64,000 bases of DNA from Acheta domesticus (Eukaryota; Arthropoda; Insecta; Orthoptera; Gryllidae): the NCBI GenBank assembly GCA_031308135.1, contig JAHLJT010008756.1:61932817-61996816 (forward strand), written 5' to 3'. Below are positions 22,263 to 32,569 of this stretch, piece after piece; within the stretch, counting starts at the first letter, position 1; every line of letters begins with the position of its first letter. Made by a program: the position numbers and the translations under genes. Below the pieces are notes generated by a model, which was given only the letters and a program-made list of their open reading frames with translations, was not told the DNA's origin and did no database searches.

Positions 22263-23480
22263 AGCTCTGAGACATATTTGATGGTCATTAATGCTCATGG
22301 ATGCCCATCTGCCCATCGATTTGACTGAGGAAAAACCTATTGACCCTGCCCGCTGCTTCCATTCGCGACGCCTTTGACCCAGAGGATTGATGCATACGAG
22401 GAAATCGTATGTGCTCCGGATGTACACATTCCGCAAGCAGCGACCGCCTCGTTGTGTGGGGAAAACTTGGGCAGGAAATTTCCCGGTCGTGTCTTCCGGT
22501 TCCTCCAACGCGTCGGACGCCAAACCCGACCGCTCCTCCGCTCTCACGGGGCTTTGCGACGGAGGAAATGGGATAACTTTGATTGCTTTCATAATGAAAC
22601 GCTAACATTTGTCTTCTCGTGGAGCTCTTCTTTGGCATCACGAAGCAATGAGGAGTAATTTATACCGCGTCGACGAACGGGGCATTTAGTTTTCCTTCAA
22701 GAGAGAGAACAAAGATATTCGAGACGTATAGAAAGCAGATCTTTGTGCCGGTGAACGAGGAAAATGTAATATTGAAAGCGTTCTTCAGAAGCGCATATCG
22801 TGCGTTTAATAGGTAACACGAGGAAAAAGTTTAAAATAGAGACTCTTTTTCTTCAATGAGTGATCGAAAAAAAAACAATGCAGAATTTATTCAAATCAAA
22901 GTCTTTATGAGAGGGTCCTTTCGTATTTGTGCGAGTATTTAGGGGTTAATTTTTAAAAGAAGCTCCGTGTCCTGGAAATACCATGAAAGTTACAATGATA
23001 TCAATATGAGATAAAAAGAATGGGCACTTATAACCATATTTTACTCGCTTGTTTTATTATTGATAGACCTACAATGTAGAAATTTTCATGAAAGTTTGCC
23101 GCTACGACGAACTTCAACATTTCGCCTTTAGGCGGCCAAACCTTTCTTGTTCTCCATGTTACCAACATTCGTCAAAAAAGCTTTCGTTGTGATGTACTTT
23201 CTGGCTTCCGGTCTATAATTAAAGGGAAAATACAGTGAATGCTCAAATTATTACGGAAGGACTCACAATAGAATTACACGAGTATCATGAAAACGCGTAT
23301 TTCACAAACCCAAAGAGTGGTAAAAATGTGTAATGGAGCACTCAGTTTGATGTAAACGACACTATATCACGCCTAGCATTCGCAATACATCGTCACAATT
23401 GATAGAGTGTGAATGCCGCAAGAAGCAGACAAAATGAATAACAGCGATCTCCCGCAATAGATTCTTTCACTCGTAAATCA
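22263..23480. other. Spacer without recognisable gene
   Basis: Contains a mildly GC-rich part (22370-22560) with open frames on both strands but no domain, start context or splice pair I can defend. Confidence 0.4.
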
Positions 23481-23499
23481 CACTTATTTTCTCTTTCCG

Positions 23500-23689
23500 T
23501 TACGACTCGGAGCTCGGAAATTCCCAGAATCGCCGTCGCCGATGCGATGACTAGCTGGAAATAGAAATGACCAGCTCACGACGAAACGCAGTAGCCCCGC
23601 CTGACCATCTCCTCGAGCGCCAGCCGTTTTCGCCTGCGCGTCTGGCCTAGGCCACCTCTCCGACGGTTGAGCAATGCGGGTCTGCATAC
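23500..23689. other. CpG-rich flank of the candidate exon
   Basis: The GC-rich island extends to about 23500 beyond the proposed donor. This could mean that the island is a promoter rather than an internal exon, which is the main reason for caution about 23690-23855. Confidence 0.35.
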
Positions 23690-23855
23690 CTCAAGTTGGG
23701 TCAGGGGCGCTGCCTTGAGCGGCCAGCGACCGCGCTGCCTTGAGTCGTCGGCATTCTTTCGCCCGGAGCAGAAAATGCGCAGGAGCGTCTGGAGGCGACG
23801 CGTCGGCGCCGGCGGCCCTGAAGGCGACGAGGCTGTGGAGGCCGAGGACACTAAC
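23690..23855 (-). CDS. Candidate 166-bp internal exon of an unidentified gene
   Basis: On the minus strand an acceptor (TTTCTCAAGTTCTTAG) precedes 166 nt that end in CTTGAG|GTATGC, a plausible donor. One frame (one leading base, then 55 codons) is open: it starts LVSSASTASSPSGPPAP, continues with RRLQTLLRIFCSGRKN and ends KAAPLTQLE, leaving in phase 0. GC is far above the neighbourhood, and an (ATT)n microsatellite lies just upstream. The open frame is helped by composition, so the splice pair is the main evidence. It does not join in phase directly to the candidate exon at 17154-17206 with the preferred acceptor, so another exon or gene would be needed. Confidence 0.32.
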
Positions 23856-23918
23856 CTAAGAACTTGAGAAAGATATATACCACGAGCGAAAAATACCTAG
23901 TGCGGATGATTAGAAAAA

Positions 23919-23919
23919 A

Positions 23920-23980
<61 letters not shown>
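23919..23980 (+). repeat. (ATT)n microsatellite
   Basis: About 20 uninterrupted ATT units. No retroelement body was recognised at either side. Confidence 0.95.
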
Positions 23981-25340
23981 GTTATTGTCGTTATTGATTC
24001 TAAACTGACTATCACAACACATCCACATATATTACGAAATAATGGAAAGTACGTTTTCTGGAGAGTGAGACTAGACCAGACGGTACACGGTTACGGTAAA
24101 CTTTCTCAATGTATCAGATCATAAAGATATTCATTTTGAAGCTTTGAAATGTGTTTTAAGACGGCGTCTTAAAAGGCACCAAAAAATTAAAATTAAAATC
24201 CAAAATCGTATTCACGAAATGTTTGTCAGTTTAGATACAAATTAATGGGCAACTTAAGTTTCGAAGTGTTTTGGAGGACGTAATAATATACTTGGAAATT
24301 CTACTATTATTTGGAAGAGCAGTACCCAAAACGTTGTGTCTTTATCCAAAAATATAATTAAAATTGGTAGGTTTGTATAATAGTGCGTGTGAAGAATAAT
24401 GGAAATTTAATTTATTGGAAACTAAACCAATTTATTTTAATACAAAAAACATACTAATAAATATAGATATGCAATCGGTTACCGATTTGATCACGAAACT
24501 CCAAGAAATAAACATTTCCTCTAGGACTGCACTCAAGAGGTGGAATAATACATCAGCAGACTAATCACATGTTTGGGCAGAAGCCCCTAACATTTTTAAC
24601 AATATTTTATATTCGCTCTGTAGTATATATAAATTCGTGTTTTATAATTTCGTTCACTAAATAAATTAATAAATTTAATTTGGGTTTTAAAATACAGATC
24701 ATGATTTTTTAATTTGCCGCCCATAACGCAGACGAAAATTATTTCATGTTATATTTACATTATGTAAGTTATTTTATGAGCAATATTCAAGTGGTAGATT
24801 TATTTTTGTGTTCATTTCGATAACTTGTGTATTTCAACAGGGACATCTCAAATGTGAATTTCCAATAAAATCCATTATTGTCACACGATCACAATTCTTT
24901 GTATTTCTATGTCTAAGAGAGAGTTAAACTAAACTGATTTACGCCAGTGAGACGATATGAATGAAACAAGAAATGTAAAACAAAACAGTAGTCGTCGACC
25001 GAATGTGTCAAAGCAGAATTACAACAGTTTCGTGAGAAGTTCGTTATAGCTACATAAACAACTGATGACGGTGCAAATGGAATACTAATACGCCACTAAG
25101 CACAATTAATATTGCAAATTTGTTTTAAATACTAAGAAAATCTAAGAAAGGTTAGCAGTGAAATATTGAAGCAAAATATCATCAAATATTTAAGGAGAAT
25201 TGAACCATGTTTTGGACAACTTTGAAATAAGAGATTCCAACTCAGTGATTTCGAAAATATGTCTACAAAGATGTGTGCATAAAAGGCAGGGAAGGTAGAA
25301 TCTCAGAGGGCTGTCGCCGATGATGAATTGTAAATAGAGA
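23981..25340. other. Spacer without recognisable gene
   Basis: AT-rich, unique sequence. No supported feature. Confidence 0.45.
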
Positions 25341-25349
25341 TATGGATGG

Positions 25350-26615
25350 ACAGAGGGAGGGCGGTCCTCAATGAGAGAAGGGGAGGAAAGGAGAAAGTCA
25401 ATTGGGAGAATGACGGCATGGCCAGAGGGAGAGGCATCTGAACAAAGGGACAGTCAATGCAATGACAGAAATATTCGAGAGACGGTAAAAGATAGCGCCG
25501 TCAATACGGTGGGACAATGCAGAAATCTGGCGGCAGGATGGCGGGAGAGCTGATAGGTCAATGAGAGGATTGAACAGATTATACAGACGGACGTAGCGGG
25601 AGATGAGTAACGCATTCTGCAGAGAGCTTTCTTCTCCTGGCGGATGAAGGTTGGAAAGGTTGCGCAGAGGACGTTTCACGCTGCAGCGGGGTGGCGGCGG
25701 CGGTGGCGGCGGTGGCGGCGGTGGCGGCGGTGGCGGCGGTGGCGGCGGTGGCGGCGGAGGCGCACGGTACAACGGGGGCAGTGGTAACGGAGACGGCGGT
25801 GGTGGAGATGGAGGCGGGAGCGAAGTTGTAGGCGGCGGTGGAGATGGAAGGGACGGAGGTGGCGTTGGCTGTGGTGGTGGCGTTGGCGGCGGCGGGGGTG
25901 GCAGTGGTGGCGGCTGAGGTGTCATTGGCGGAGATGCGGGTGGCGCCGGCAGTGAAGTGGTGGAGATGACGTGTCAGTGAGGGATGTGACGATGGCTGAT
26001 GCGGTAGCAATAAAGTTGGCAGGGGGTAGCGTCTGAGGTAGTAGTGTATTGGGGGAGTAGTGGGATGGGCGGGAGTGACGGCGGGGGTTAAGGCGTGGTT
26101 TGGGAAGGTAGGGGGGCGCGGGCGGTAGTGGGTAACAGCTGCGATGGATGGGGTGGCGGCAGTGGTGGTGGAGGCGGGGGGTGGAGGCGGGGGTGTGGAC
26201 GAGCGGCGGGAACGTCGGAGACGTTAGTGATGGCGGGGGCGGCAACGAAGGTGTGATTGGCGGAGGCGGCGGAGCGGTCCGGCAGAGGTTGCGGAGGTGT
26301 AGGTGGCAGGCACGAACGGCGGGCGCTGCACTGATGGCGGGGGCGGGGGCTAAGGCTGGCAGTGACGGAGGCGGGGTGGCCGGACTACAGGGGCCGGGAG
26401 CGGTGGCGGGGAAGGCGGCAGAGGCGAGGACCGGCCTCTCCGCTCGCAGAAAGACGCGGCCGCTGCCCGCTGCTCCGGCTCTGACCTTGCGGTTACCCGC
26501 CATCGACCGGACACGAGCCCCACGCCGCGCCGGGGCCTTCCAGATATTTCCATTCCGGAGCAACAGGTACCGCCAACCCAATGGGCACATCGCCGCTTGG
26601 AAGTTTATTCTCAAA
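25350..26615 (+). repeat. G-skewed GGN-rich low-complexity block
   Basis: From about 25350 the plus strand becomes strongly G-rich. At 25690-25762 it holds about eight near-perfect 9-bp units GGTGGCGGC, then hundreds of bases of irregular GGT/GGC/GGA triplets, then a CpG-rich end (26400-26560). Long open frames of poly-Gly (plus) or poly-Pro/Ser (minus) follow automatically from this composition. G-quadruplex formation on the plus strand is likely. No protein family was recognised. Confidence 0.8.
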
Positions 26616-28571
26616 GATGCAACAATGCTGCGTTCTGGGATCCTTTACTACCATGCATAATCTTGCATTAAAAAGTTTCTAGGCGTAATACAAAATACGT
26701 TTATTGGTATTTATACACTATAACACAATTGACATTTTTAAGTAAAGTTCACTGTAGGAGATAATACGCTTCACCTTGCAATTACATATTTATAATCCTC
26801 TTTCAAGGTATATCCTACATATTATTATGTCTGATACAGAAGTGTCCTTTAGTACTGGACCCGTTCGTAAACAATTTATTAAATTTACAAACACGACGTG
26901 AGGCACCGTCCAGATAATGTTTAGTTGTATGCATGTGTAGATATTTCACATATCAGTTCACGACAAATAGCACATTGTGCGCATAAGAATATAAGCACCT
27001 TTTATTTATTTTTTAATATAAAGGCACGTGTTATCCGGAGTCTTCTGTTTACTCTTGGGCACGATGAATACAGTAGCGTTTTATAATATCGAATAATTGA
27101 TAAAAAGGAGAGTTTTTCTTATTTTTGTCATCTGGGCTATGTATATCATAACTCAGGAACAGATTTATTTTTAAAAAAATATTTCTTTAAACAGTATTAT
27201 AACAACACAACAATATTATCATTTACAAATACTTCCCACTTCTTTTAATGAATGAAATGAAGTAAAACATAATTTAAATGTTTTGTTATCAAATGAAAAA
27301 TCTCTTGAAAAATATCAAGAGATATGTAGCAAATATTAAAAGATTCTAATGCACGAGTGCCATTTCTTCAACACACATAAAATGATTACTGGTAAAGGAT
27401 ATGCTTTTATAGAAAAGTGGCTAGATACTGGCCAAGGCATGGTAAGTATACGATTCGGGCCCAAAAGGAAACAAAGAGAGCCAAAGGTATGTTCGGTAAT
27501 AGTGATAATGGAGGCTAAATCACTCCGATGTGTGCGCCGAATAAAGGAGAAAAAGTGTACAAGGAAGACAATGTATGGGACCAATGATGAAAGAAGAACA
27601 AAGGGATACCCACGATGTAACGGTAATATTCTGTAAGTGAAAATAAGAGCAGACGAAAATAATACAGAGAAGACATTGTGAAGTAGAAGCTACGGCACTA
27701 AAATCGTTTAATGATGCATTCCGTTCGCAATAAATTTCGCAACCAAAAATATTAAAACTGTTTTTATAATATAGTCGACATGCTACCAGGTAGATTAGCA
27801 GCTATAAACGCCTCCTAGATTTGTCTTGGGCCAGAAAAAAAGCTTTGTCCGGAAGGCGGACAGCTTCTACTAAGGAGGCTGTGAAATTGCAGCAAGTGTG
27901 GCTGTACGTTGCCGGTTGGCAGGGGGCCAGTATCTGCGTAGCGGTGACGTAGCAAGTGCCTGCGCGCTCGCAAGGTCATTCACGAACAGCAACAGATTCT
28001 AAACTCGCTTTTGGATGGCCCAGTAAGTTCCGGTGCAGTGTCTCCCCAACAACTGTACGAGTGATCTTGAATATATCACATTTAGATTACCAATTTTCGT
28101 GAATTAAAACTGTATTATTTGTCTGAAGCCCAACACCATGCCGGACTTACAATTTCGCAATCATGGGTAACGATCACAACATCAGAGACAAACTTAAATG
28201 CCCTTTATGTTCTTTTAAAATAATTTAACTGTAAGGAGCCGTAAAACCGTATACCTTTATAAATACGGATATACTCGTATGTACAAGCGGTTTTCCCTTT
28301 CCTTGCAACAAATTGCCATTGACTGCAGTTGAATACTTGACCTTGGTTCAAAGAAGAAAACAGATAATGTATTATGACTTTGTGCGCGTAATATGTATAT
28401 AAACTATGTGCAACACTATTCAATTCGGTTCATTTTGATTTTGTTAAATACATTCAAACCCCTGTTGAGAAGTGCCCTGTAACATTCACTTTCACATTTC
28501 ATAACGACGAAAGCAATTGTAATTTCTCAACTACAACTTAGTTTTATACACTTCCTGCAATTCCAAGAAAT
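26616..28571. other. Spacer without recognisable gene
   Basis: About 2 kb of unique, mostly AT-rich sequence up to the TSD of the hAT-like element. No supported gene. Confidence 0.45.
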
Positions 28572-28579
28572 ATTAAAAG
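28572..28579 (+). repeat. Left TSD of the hAT-like element
   Basis: ATTAAAAG here and GTTAAAAG at 35357-35364 flank the matching inverted termini. Confidence 0.7.
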
Positions 28580-29180
28580 CAAGGAGGGCAACAGAAACGA
28601 AACTAAACGTTTTGTTTCTGCGCCGCTGTTACAAAATTATTTTCTCGTGAGTTTAGTTTCGTTACAAGTAACGAAACGAAAGCCTGCGCGAATTTAGTTC
28701 CGTTAAAGAATGAACACATCGTTGAAGACTGTTTCGTTTCGTTTCTTTCCTGAAACGGAACGAAAAAGAATTTACTTTTTGTGGGTAAGAAACGTTATTA
28801 CTTTATTTAGTTTCGTTATTAATATTTGTTGAAGGACAAGTAACGAAAGTCGGGAGAGAGCCATTGAGAGGAGTTGTACCCCCGACTACTTATCTGTACT
28901 TTATTTTGTTCAGAACTACCTAAACACCAGTGATTATCTATACTTTTTCCTCTATCATCTATCGAAAATTTAATTATTTTTTAACTCTTAAAATATGTTC
29001 TGGCTCTGGTGGCAAATTTTTAAAACTTTAACAATTTTTCAAAACTTTAAGTGCACATAGAAAACATATTACAATAATATACAATTGTACTTTAAATAGT
29101 AAATTTTTCGAAACCAATAAGAAAGTTAAAAATTGAACACCTGGGTTTTCCAACGTATCAAAAGATCACTGTGGACACGA

Positions 29181-29197
29181 ATAGATAGATAGATAGA
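29181..29197 (-). repeat. Terminal (ATCT)n run of the CR1/L2-like element
   Basis: About four ATCT units (ATAG on the plus strand) close the element instead of a poly-A tail. Confidence 0.8.
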
Positions 29198-29199
29198 TT

Positions 29200-29617
29200 T
29201 ATTAGTTCGCTTTGAGCTAATGCTCGGTGGCAAACATGACAATTAGAATTAGAACAATAAAAACCATTAACAATTATAGTTACCATTAGAATTAGAGGAT
29301 ATCCTAGTTCTAATTAATTTCTAGTTATCTCTAAATTGACTACTAGTTTCACTAACACTTCACTTCACTACACTACACTGCACTCCCCTTCACTGCACTA
29401 CACTCCCTTCCCTTTCACTACACTACACTACACTTCACTTCACTGTATAACGCTAATATGTAATAATAATAATAAAAATAACAAAAACTATATACAATAA
29501 TAATAATAATAAATTAAGAATTATACCAAAGCTAAAAGCAGTGTTAATAATGGTGAAATTTATATCAGTAATAATAATAATAATAATAAAGGTAATTGTC
29601 TCAGTATTGATAGTGAT
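29200..29617 (-). other. 3' UTR of the CR1/L2-like element
   Basis: After the ORF2 stop the minus strand holds AAT-rich sequence, then a block of GTGTA/GTGAA pentamers (plus-strand 29350-29445), and a conserved-looking end near GCTCAAAGCGAACTAATAAA before the terminal repeat. The end is probably the part recognised by the reverse transcriptase. Confidence 0.75.
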
Positions 29618-32557
29618 CTAAATAGAATTTAGTATGTTTTTAAATTTTCCTACATTAGAAGGAAGAGCCTCCAGTGCTTTTGCAGGTAGTTTGTTCCAAT
29701 CTACTATAGTGCGATTCACAAAGGAGAACTTACCTACATCAGTTCTTTGCTTTCTACATCGTATTTTCCACGGATGGTCTCCTCTGCTTTTGTAATCTGG
29801 TTTATGCAATCTCTTACCGATATCTGCCCATGCTGTGTCTCCTCTGTAAGTCTTGTACATTACGCATAAACGCGCCCGTTCTCTTCTCTTAGATAAGGAC
29901 TCCCATTTTTCTCGTTCATCAACAATGCGCCCATGATTTGAAAACTTACCGGCCCGTTTTTGAATTTTATCTAACGCCTCAATTTGCCCTTTCCTGAACG
30001 GGTCCCAGCATGCTGATCCGTATTCTAAAATAGGACGAACAAGTGTAGTATATTCTAGGGATCGGGCATTTGGACTACTATTTTTTAGGATACGCATTAC
30101 AAAGTGAAGTGCTCTCCAGGACTTTTTTACCGTATTGTTAATATGATCCGACCAATCCAAGTCGCTTCTCAGGACCAAACCCAAATACTTACAGCTTTTT
30201 ACACGTGGTATAACGTTGGTTCCTAATTCATAATTGGAGTGTACATTTGAACGACACTTGGTAAAACAAATGAATTTACTCTTTTCCGGATTTAACTCCA
30301 TCTTATTTTTGCACGCCCAGTTCCATAAACAGTTTAGATCGTTCTGTAAAACATTTTCATCCGAAGATGAGCCAATACTCCTATATATTATACAGTCATC
30401 GGCGAAAAGTCTAACTTCCGATTTTATTCTAGTTGCAATGTCATTAATGAACGCTAAAAATAGTAGTGGCCCTAGCACACTCCCCTGGGGGACCCCAGAA
30501 GTTACATCGACTTTTGATGAATATTTATCGCCTATCCTGACTGTTTGAGTGCGCCCCGAAAGAAATTCTTTTATCCACAAGATTATTCGATGATCTAGTC
30601 CCGTTTCTGACAATTTGGCAATTAAGAGACCGTGTGGAACAAGATCGAATGCCTTAGAAAAATCTAATATTATTGCATCGACCCTACTCCCTTTGTCTAG
30701 TGAATCTGCTATGTCCTGACATAAAGCAATAGTCTGGCTGTCGCACGAATACCCAGGACGAAAACCGTGTTGATTTTGAAATAGCCAATCAGTTTTGTTC
30801 CAAACTTTTCTAATATACTCTGCAATTAAGTGTTCCATCTGCTTACATACAACTGATGTCAAACTAATAGGTCTGTAGTTGTTAACAACCCTTCTGTCTC
30901 CTCCCTTGTGAATCGGTACTACAATTGCCTCCTTCCAATTTTGAGGAATCATTTTATTATTTATAGTTACGTCCATTAACCGCGCAAGGTACGGAATCAT
31001 GGCTTCCCCTCCCAGTTTTAGTATTTCTCCTGGTATTCCATCAGGACCTACAGATTTATTTCTCCTAATTTTTGCGATTCTTTTTCTAATAATTCCTGCA
31101 TCAACTCGAAAGGTTTCTATTACGGGTGTTGTTTTACTTACTGGGGTTTGATCCTTCGGCTTGAAAACAGAAGCGTAATGTCTGTTTAAACAGTCCGCCT
31201 TTACACTGTCATCTGTAATTAACGAACCGTCTGCTCCGCAGATCGCTGGAATACTTTCTTTGCTCCCTTTCTTATGTCTCACATACTTACGTTTACTATA
31301 CGCTTTCCTAACATGCCTTTTCAATCGCCTCACTTCTTTGTTGTAGTACAAGGGATCCGAGTGGTACCGTAGTTTCCAGGTAGGCACGAATTTTGCTAAG
31401 CATTCTGAAATGATGTTCTTAAAATTTGTCCATATCTGTTCTACTGTACTTCCGCTAGAAGCCCAAGTTGGATAATTGTTTTTCAAATATAATTGCATGT
31501 TTGTGACGTTTGTTCTAGAGAACTGAAAAAATTGTCTTTCTTTTACAAGATCATTTCGCTTACCCTCTCTGCACATTTTTAGAAGGACTCCTTTGTGATC
31601 GCTAATTCCAGGAATTACTTCACAGGCAAGAAGTTTGTCCACCGGTCTAATAAGGAAAACGTCCAGTAAAGCATTATCACGGGTCGGTTTGGTCACAACC
31701 TGTGTTAAGCCGTTCTCCCAAACTAGCTCGTTAACGAGACCTTGGGTGGCGCCTTCAGCCCCCACATCCCCCTCCCAGGTAGCGTGCGGTAAATTTAGAT
31801 CTCCCCCCAAAATGACGTTTTTTCCGGTTTTCCTGGTTACGCGTGTTCTCTCTGCAAGTCTTGCCAATGGTTCATGTCCATCTTGCTGTGATCTATACGC
31901 GCCTATAATTTCCCATTGATTATTCGAATTTTTATCTCGGATGTCTACACCTATGATTTCAAATTTGTCGTCCACCCATGCCTCTGTTGCTTCAAAGTTA
32001 TCTTTTATACATATAAAAACTCCCCCACCAATGCGATCTACTCTATCACGTCTGAATGTTAAAAAATTTTGTCTGAAGATTTCAGCGTTTAATATTTCCG
32101 CATTGAGCCATGACTCCGTACCTATCACGACATCTACATTATAAGATTCTACCGTGTTCCAGAATTGAACAGTTTTATTGTAAATACTCCTGCAATTAAC
32201 CTGCAAAATAACCAGAGACTCACCTTCTGCATAATTCATTAATCTAATGCCGCCGTCCCTCGCTGCCATCGCTGCATCACTGCACGTTGCCGCTGCGTCG
32301 CCGTCCCTCGCCGCCGTCACCGCGCCGCCGTCCCTCGCTGCCATCGCCGCATCACTGCACGTTGCCGCTGCGTCGCCGTCCCTCGCCGCCGTTACCGCGT
32401 CGCCGTCCCTCGCCGCCGCCACCGCGTCGCCGTCCCTCGCCGCCGTCTCCGCGTCACTATATGTCGCCACTACGTCGCCGTCCCTCACTGCGTTGCCGTC
32501 CGTCGCCGACATCCCCGCACAGACCATCATAAGGGATTCGACATCCCTTGCCGACAC
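29618..32557 (-). CDS. Retrotransposon ORF2: AP endonuclease and reverse transcriptase
   Basis: A frame of 979 codons counted from a GTG; the first ATG is codon 10 (32530-32528). The N-terminal ~105 residues are an Ala/Arg/Asp repeat region. The AP-like endonuclease follows with QVNCRS (119-124), TESW (147-150), GGDLN (251-255), LLDVF (297-301) and SDH (319-321), all expected catalytic positions present. The reverse transcriptase has KSVGPDGIP (501-509), YRPISL, DFSKAFD (632-638), SGVPQGS (687-693) and FADD (718-721), so the three catalytic Asp are intact, then the thumb KYLGL (790-794). The C-terminus carries DWNKLP, common in CR1/L2/jockey-type proteins. Its enzyme would nick chromosomal DNA and prime cDNA synthesis there. 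It is in frame with ORF1, one stop codon and a few codons apart, so translation could use readthrough or reinitiation. Confidence 0.93.
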   Translation of the reverse strand: MSARDVESLMMVCAGMSATDGNAVRDGDVVATYSDAETAARDGDAVAAARDGDAVTAARDGDAAATCSDAAMAARDGGAVTAARDGDAAATCSDAAMAARDGGIRLMNYAEGESLVILQVNCRSIYNKTVQFWNTVESYNVDVVIGTESWLNAEILNAEIFRQNFLTFRRDRVDRIGGGVFICIKDNFEATEAWVDDKFEIIGVDIRDKNSNNQWEIIGAYRSQQDGHEPLARLAERTRVTRKTGKNVILGGDLNLPHATWEGDVGAEGATQGLVNELVWENGLTQVVTKPTRDNALLDVFLIRPVDKLLACEVIPGISDHKGVLLKMCREGKRNDLVKERQFFQFSRTNVTNMQLYLKNNYPTWASSGSTVEQIWTNFKNIISECLAKFVPTWKLRYHSDPLYYNKEVRRLKRHVRKAYSKRKYVRHKKGSKESIPAICGADGSLITDDSVKADCLNRHYASVFKPKDQTPVSKTTPVIETFRVDAGIIRKRIAKIRRNKSVGPDGIPGEILKLGGEAMIPYLARLMDVTINNKMIPQNWKEAIVVPIHKGGDRRVVNNYRPISLTSVVCKQMEHLIAEYIRKVWNKTDWLFQNQHGFRPGYSCDSQTIALCQDIADSLDKGSRVDAIILDFSKAFDLVPHGLLIAKLSETGLDHRIILWIKEFLSGRTQTVRIGDKYSSKVDVTSGVPQGSVLGPLLFLAFINDIATRIKSEVRLFADDCIIYRSIGSSSDENVLQNDLNCLWNWACKNKMELNPEKSKFICFTKCRSNVHSNYELGTNVIPRVKSCKYLGLVLRSDLDWSDHINNTVKKSWRALHFVMRILKNSSPNARSLEYTTLVRPILEYGSACWDPFRKGQIEALDKIQKRAGKFSNHGRIVDEREKWESLSKRRERARLCVMYKTYRGDTAWADIGKRLHKPDYKSRGDHPWKIRCRKQRTDVGKFSFVNRTIVDWNKLPAKALEALPSNVGKFKNILNSI
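32249..32440 (-). repeat. 75-bp tandem duplication in the ORF2 N-terminus
   Basis: Two units of about 75 bp (32249-32323 and 32324-32398) differ by very few bases and encode AVTAARDGDAAATCSD followed by AAMAARDGG. Shorter AARDGDA units (24 bp) extend the array. The period is a multiple of three, so the frame stays open. The array lies outside the endonuclease domain. Confidence 0.85.
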
Positions 32558-32569
32558 CGCCGTGCTGTC

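Noticed and set aside
25398..26614. Long proline/serine-rich minus-strand frames and poly-glycine plus-strand frame
   Set aside because: Open frames arise automatically from the GGN-rich skew; both strands are open at once and no domain or splice pair is present.
29340..29450. CRISPR-like or satellite array of short repeats
   Set aside because: CACTA-type pentamers without spacers; they are part of the retrotransposon 3' UTR.
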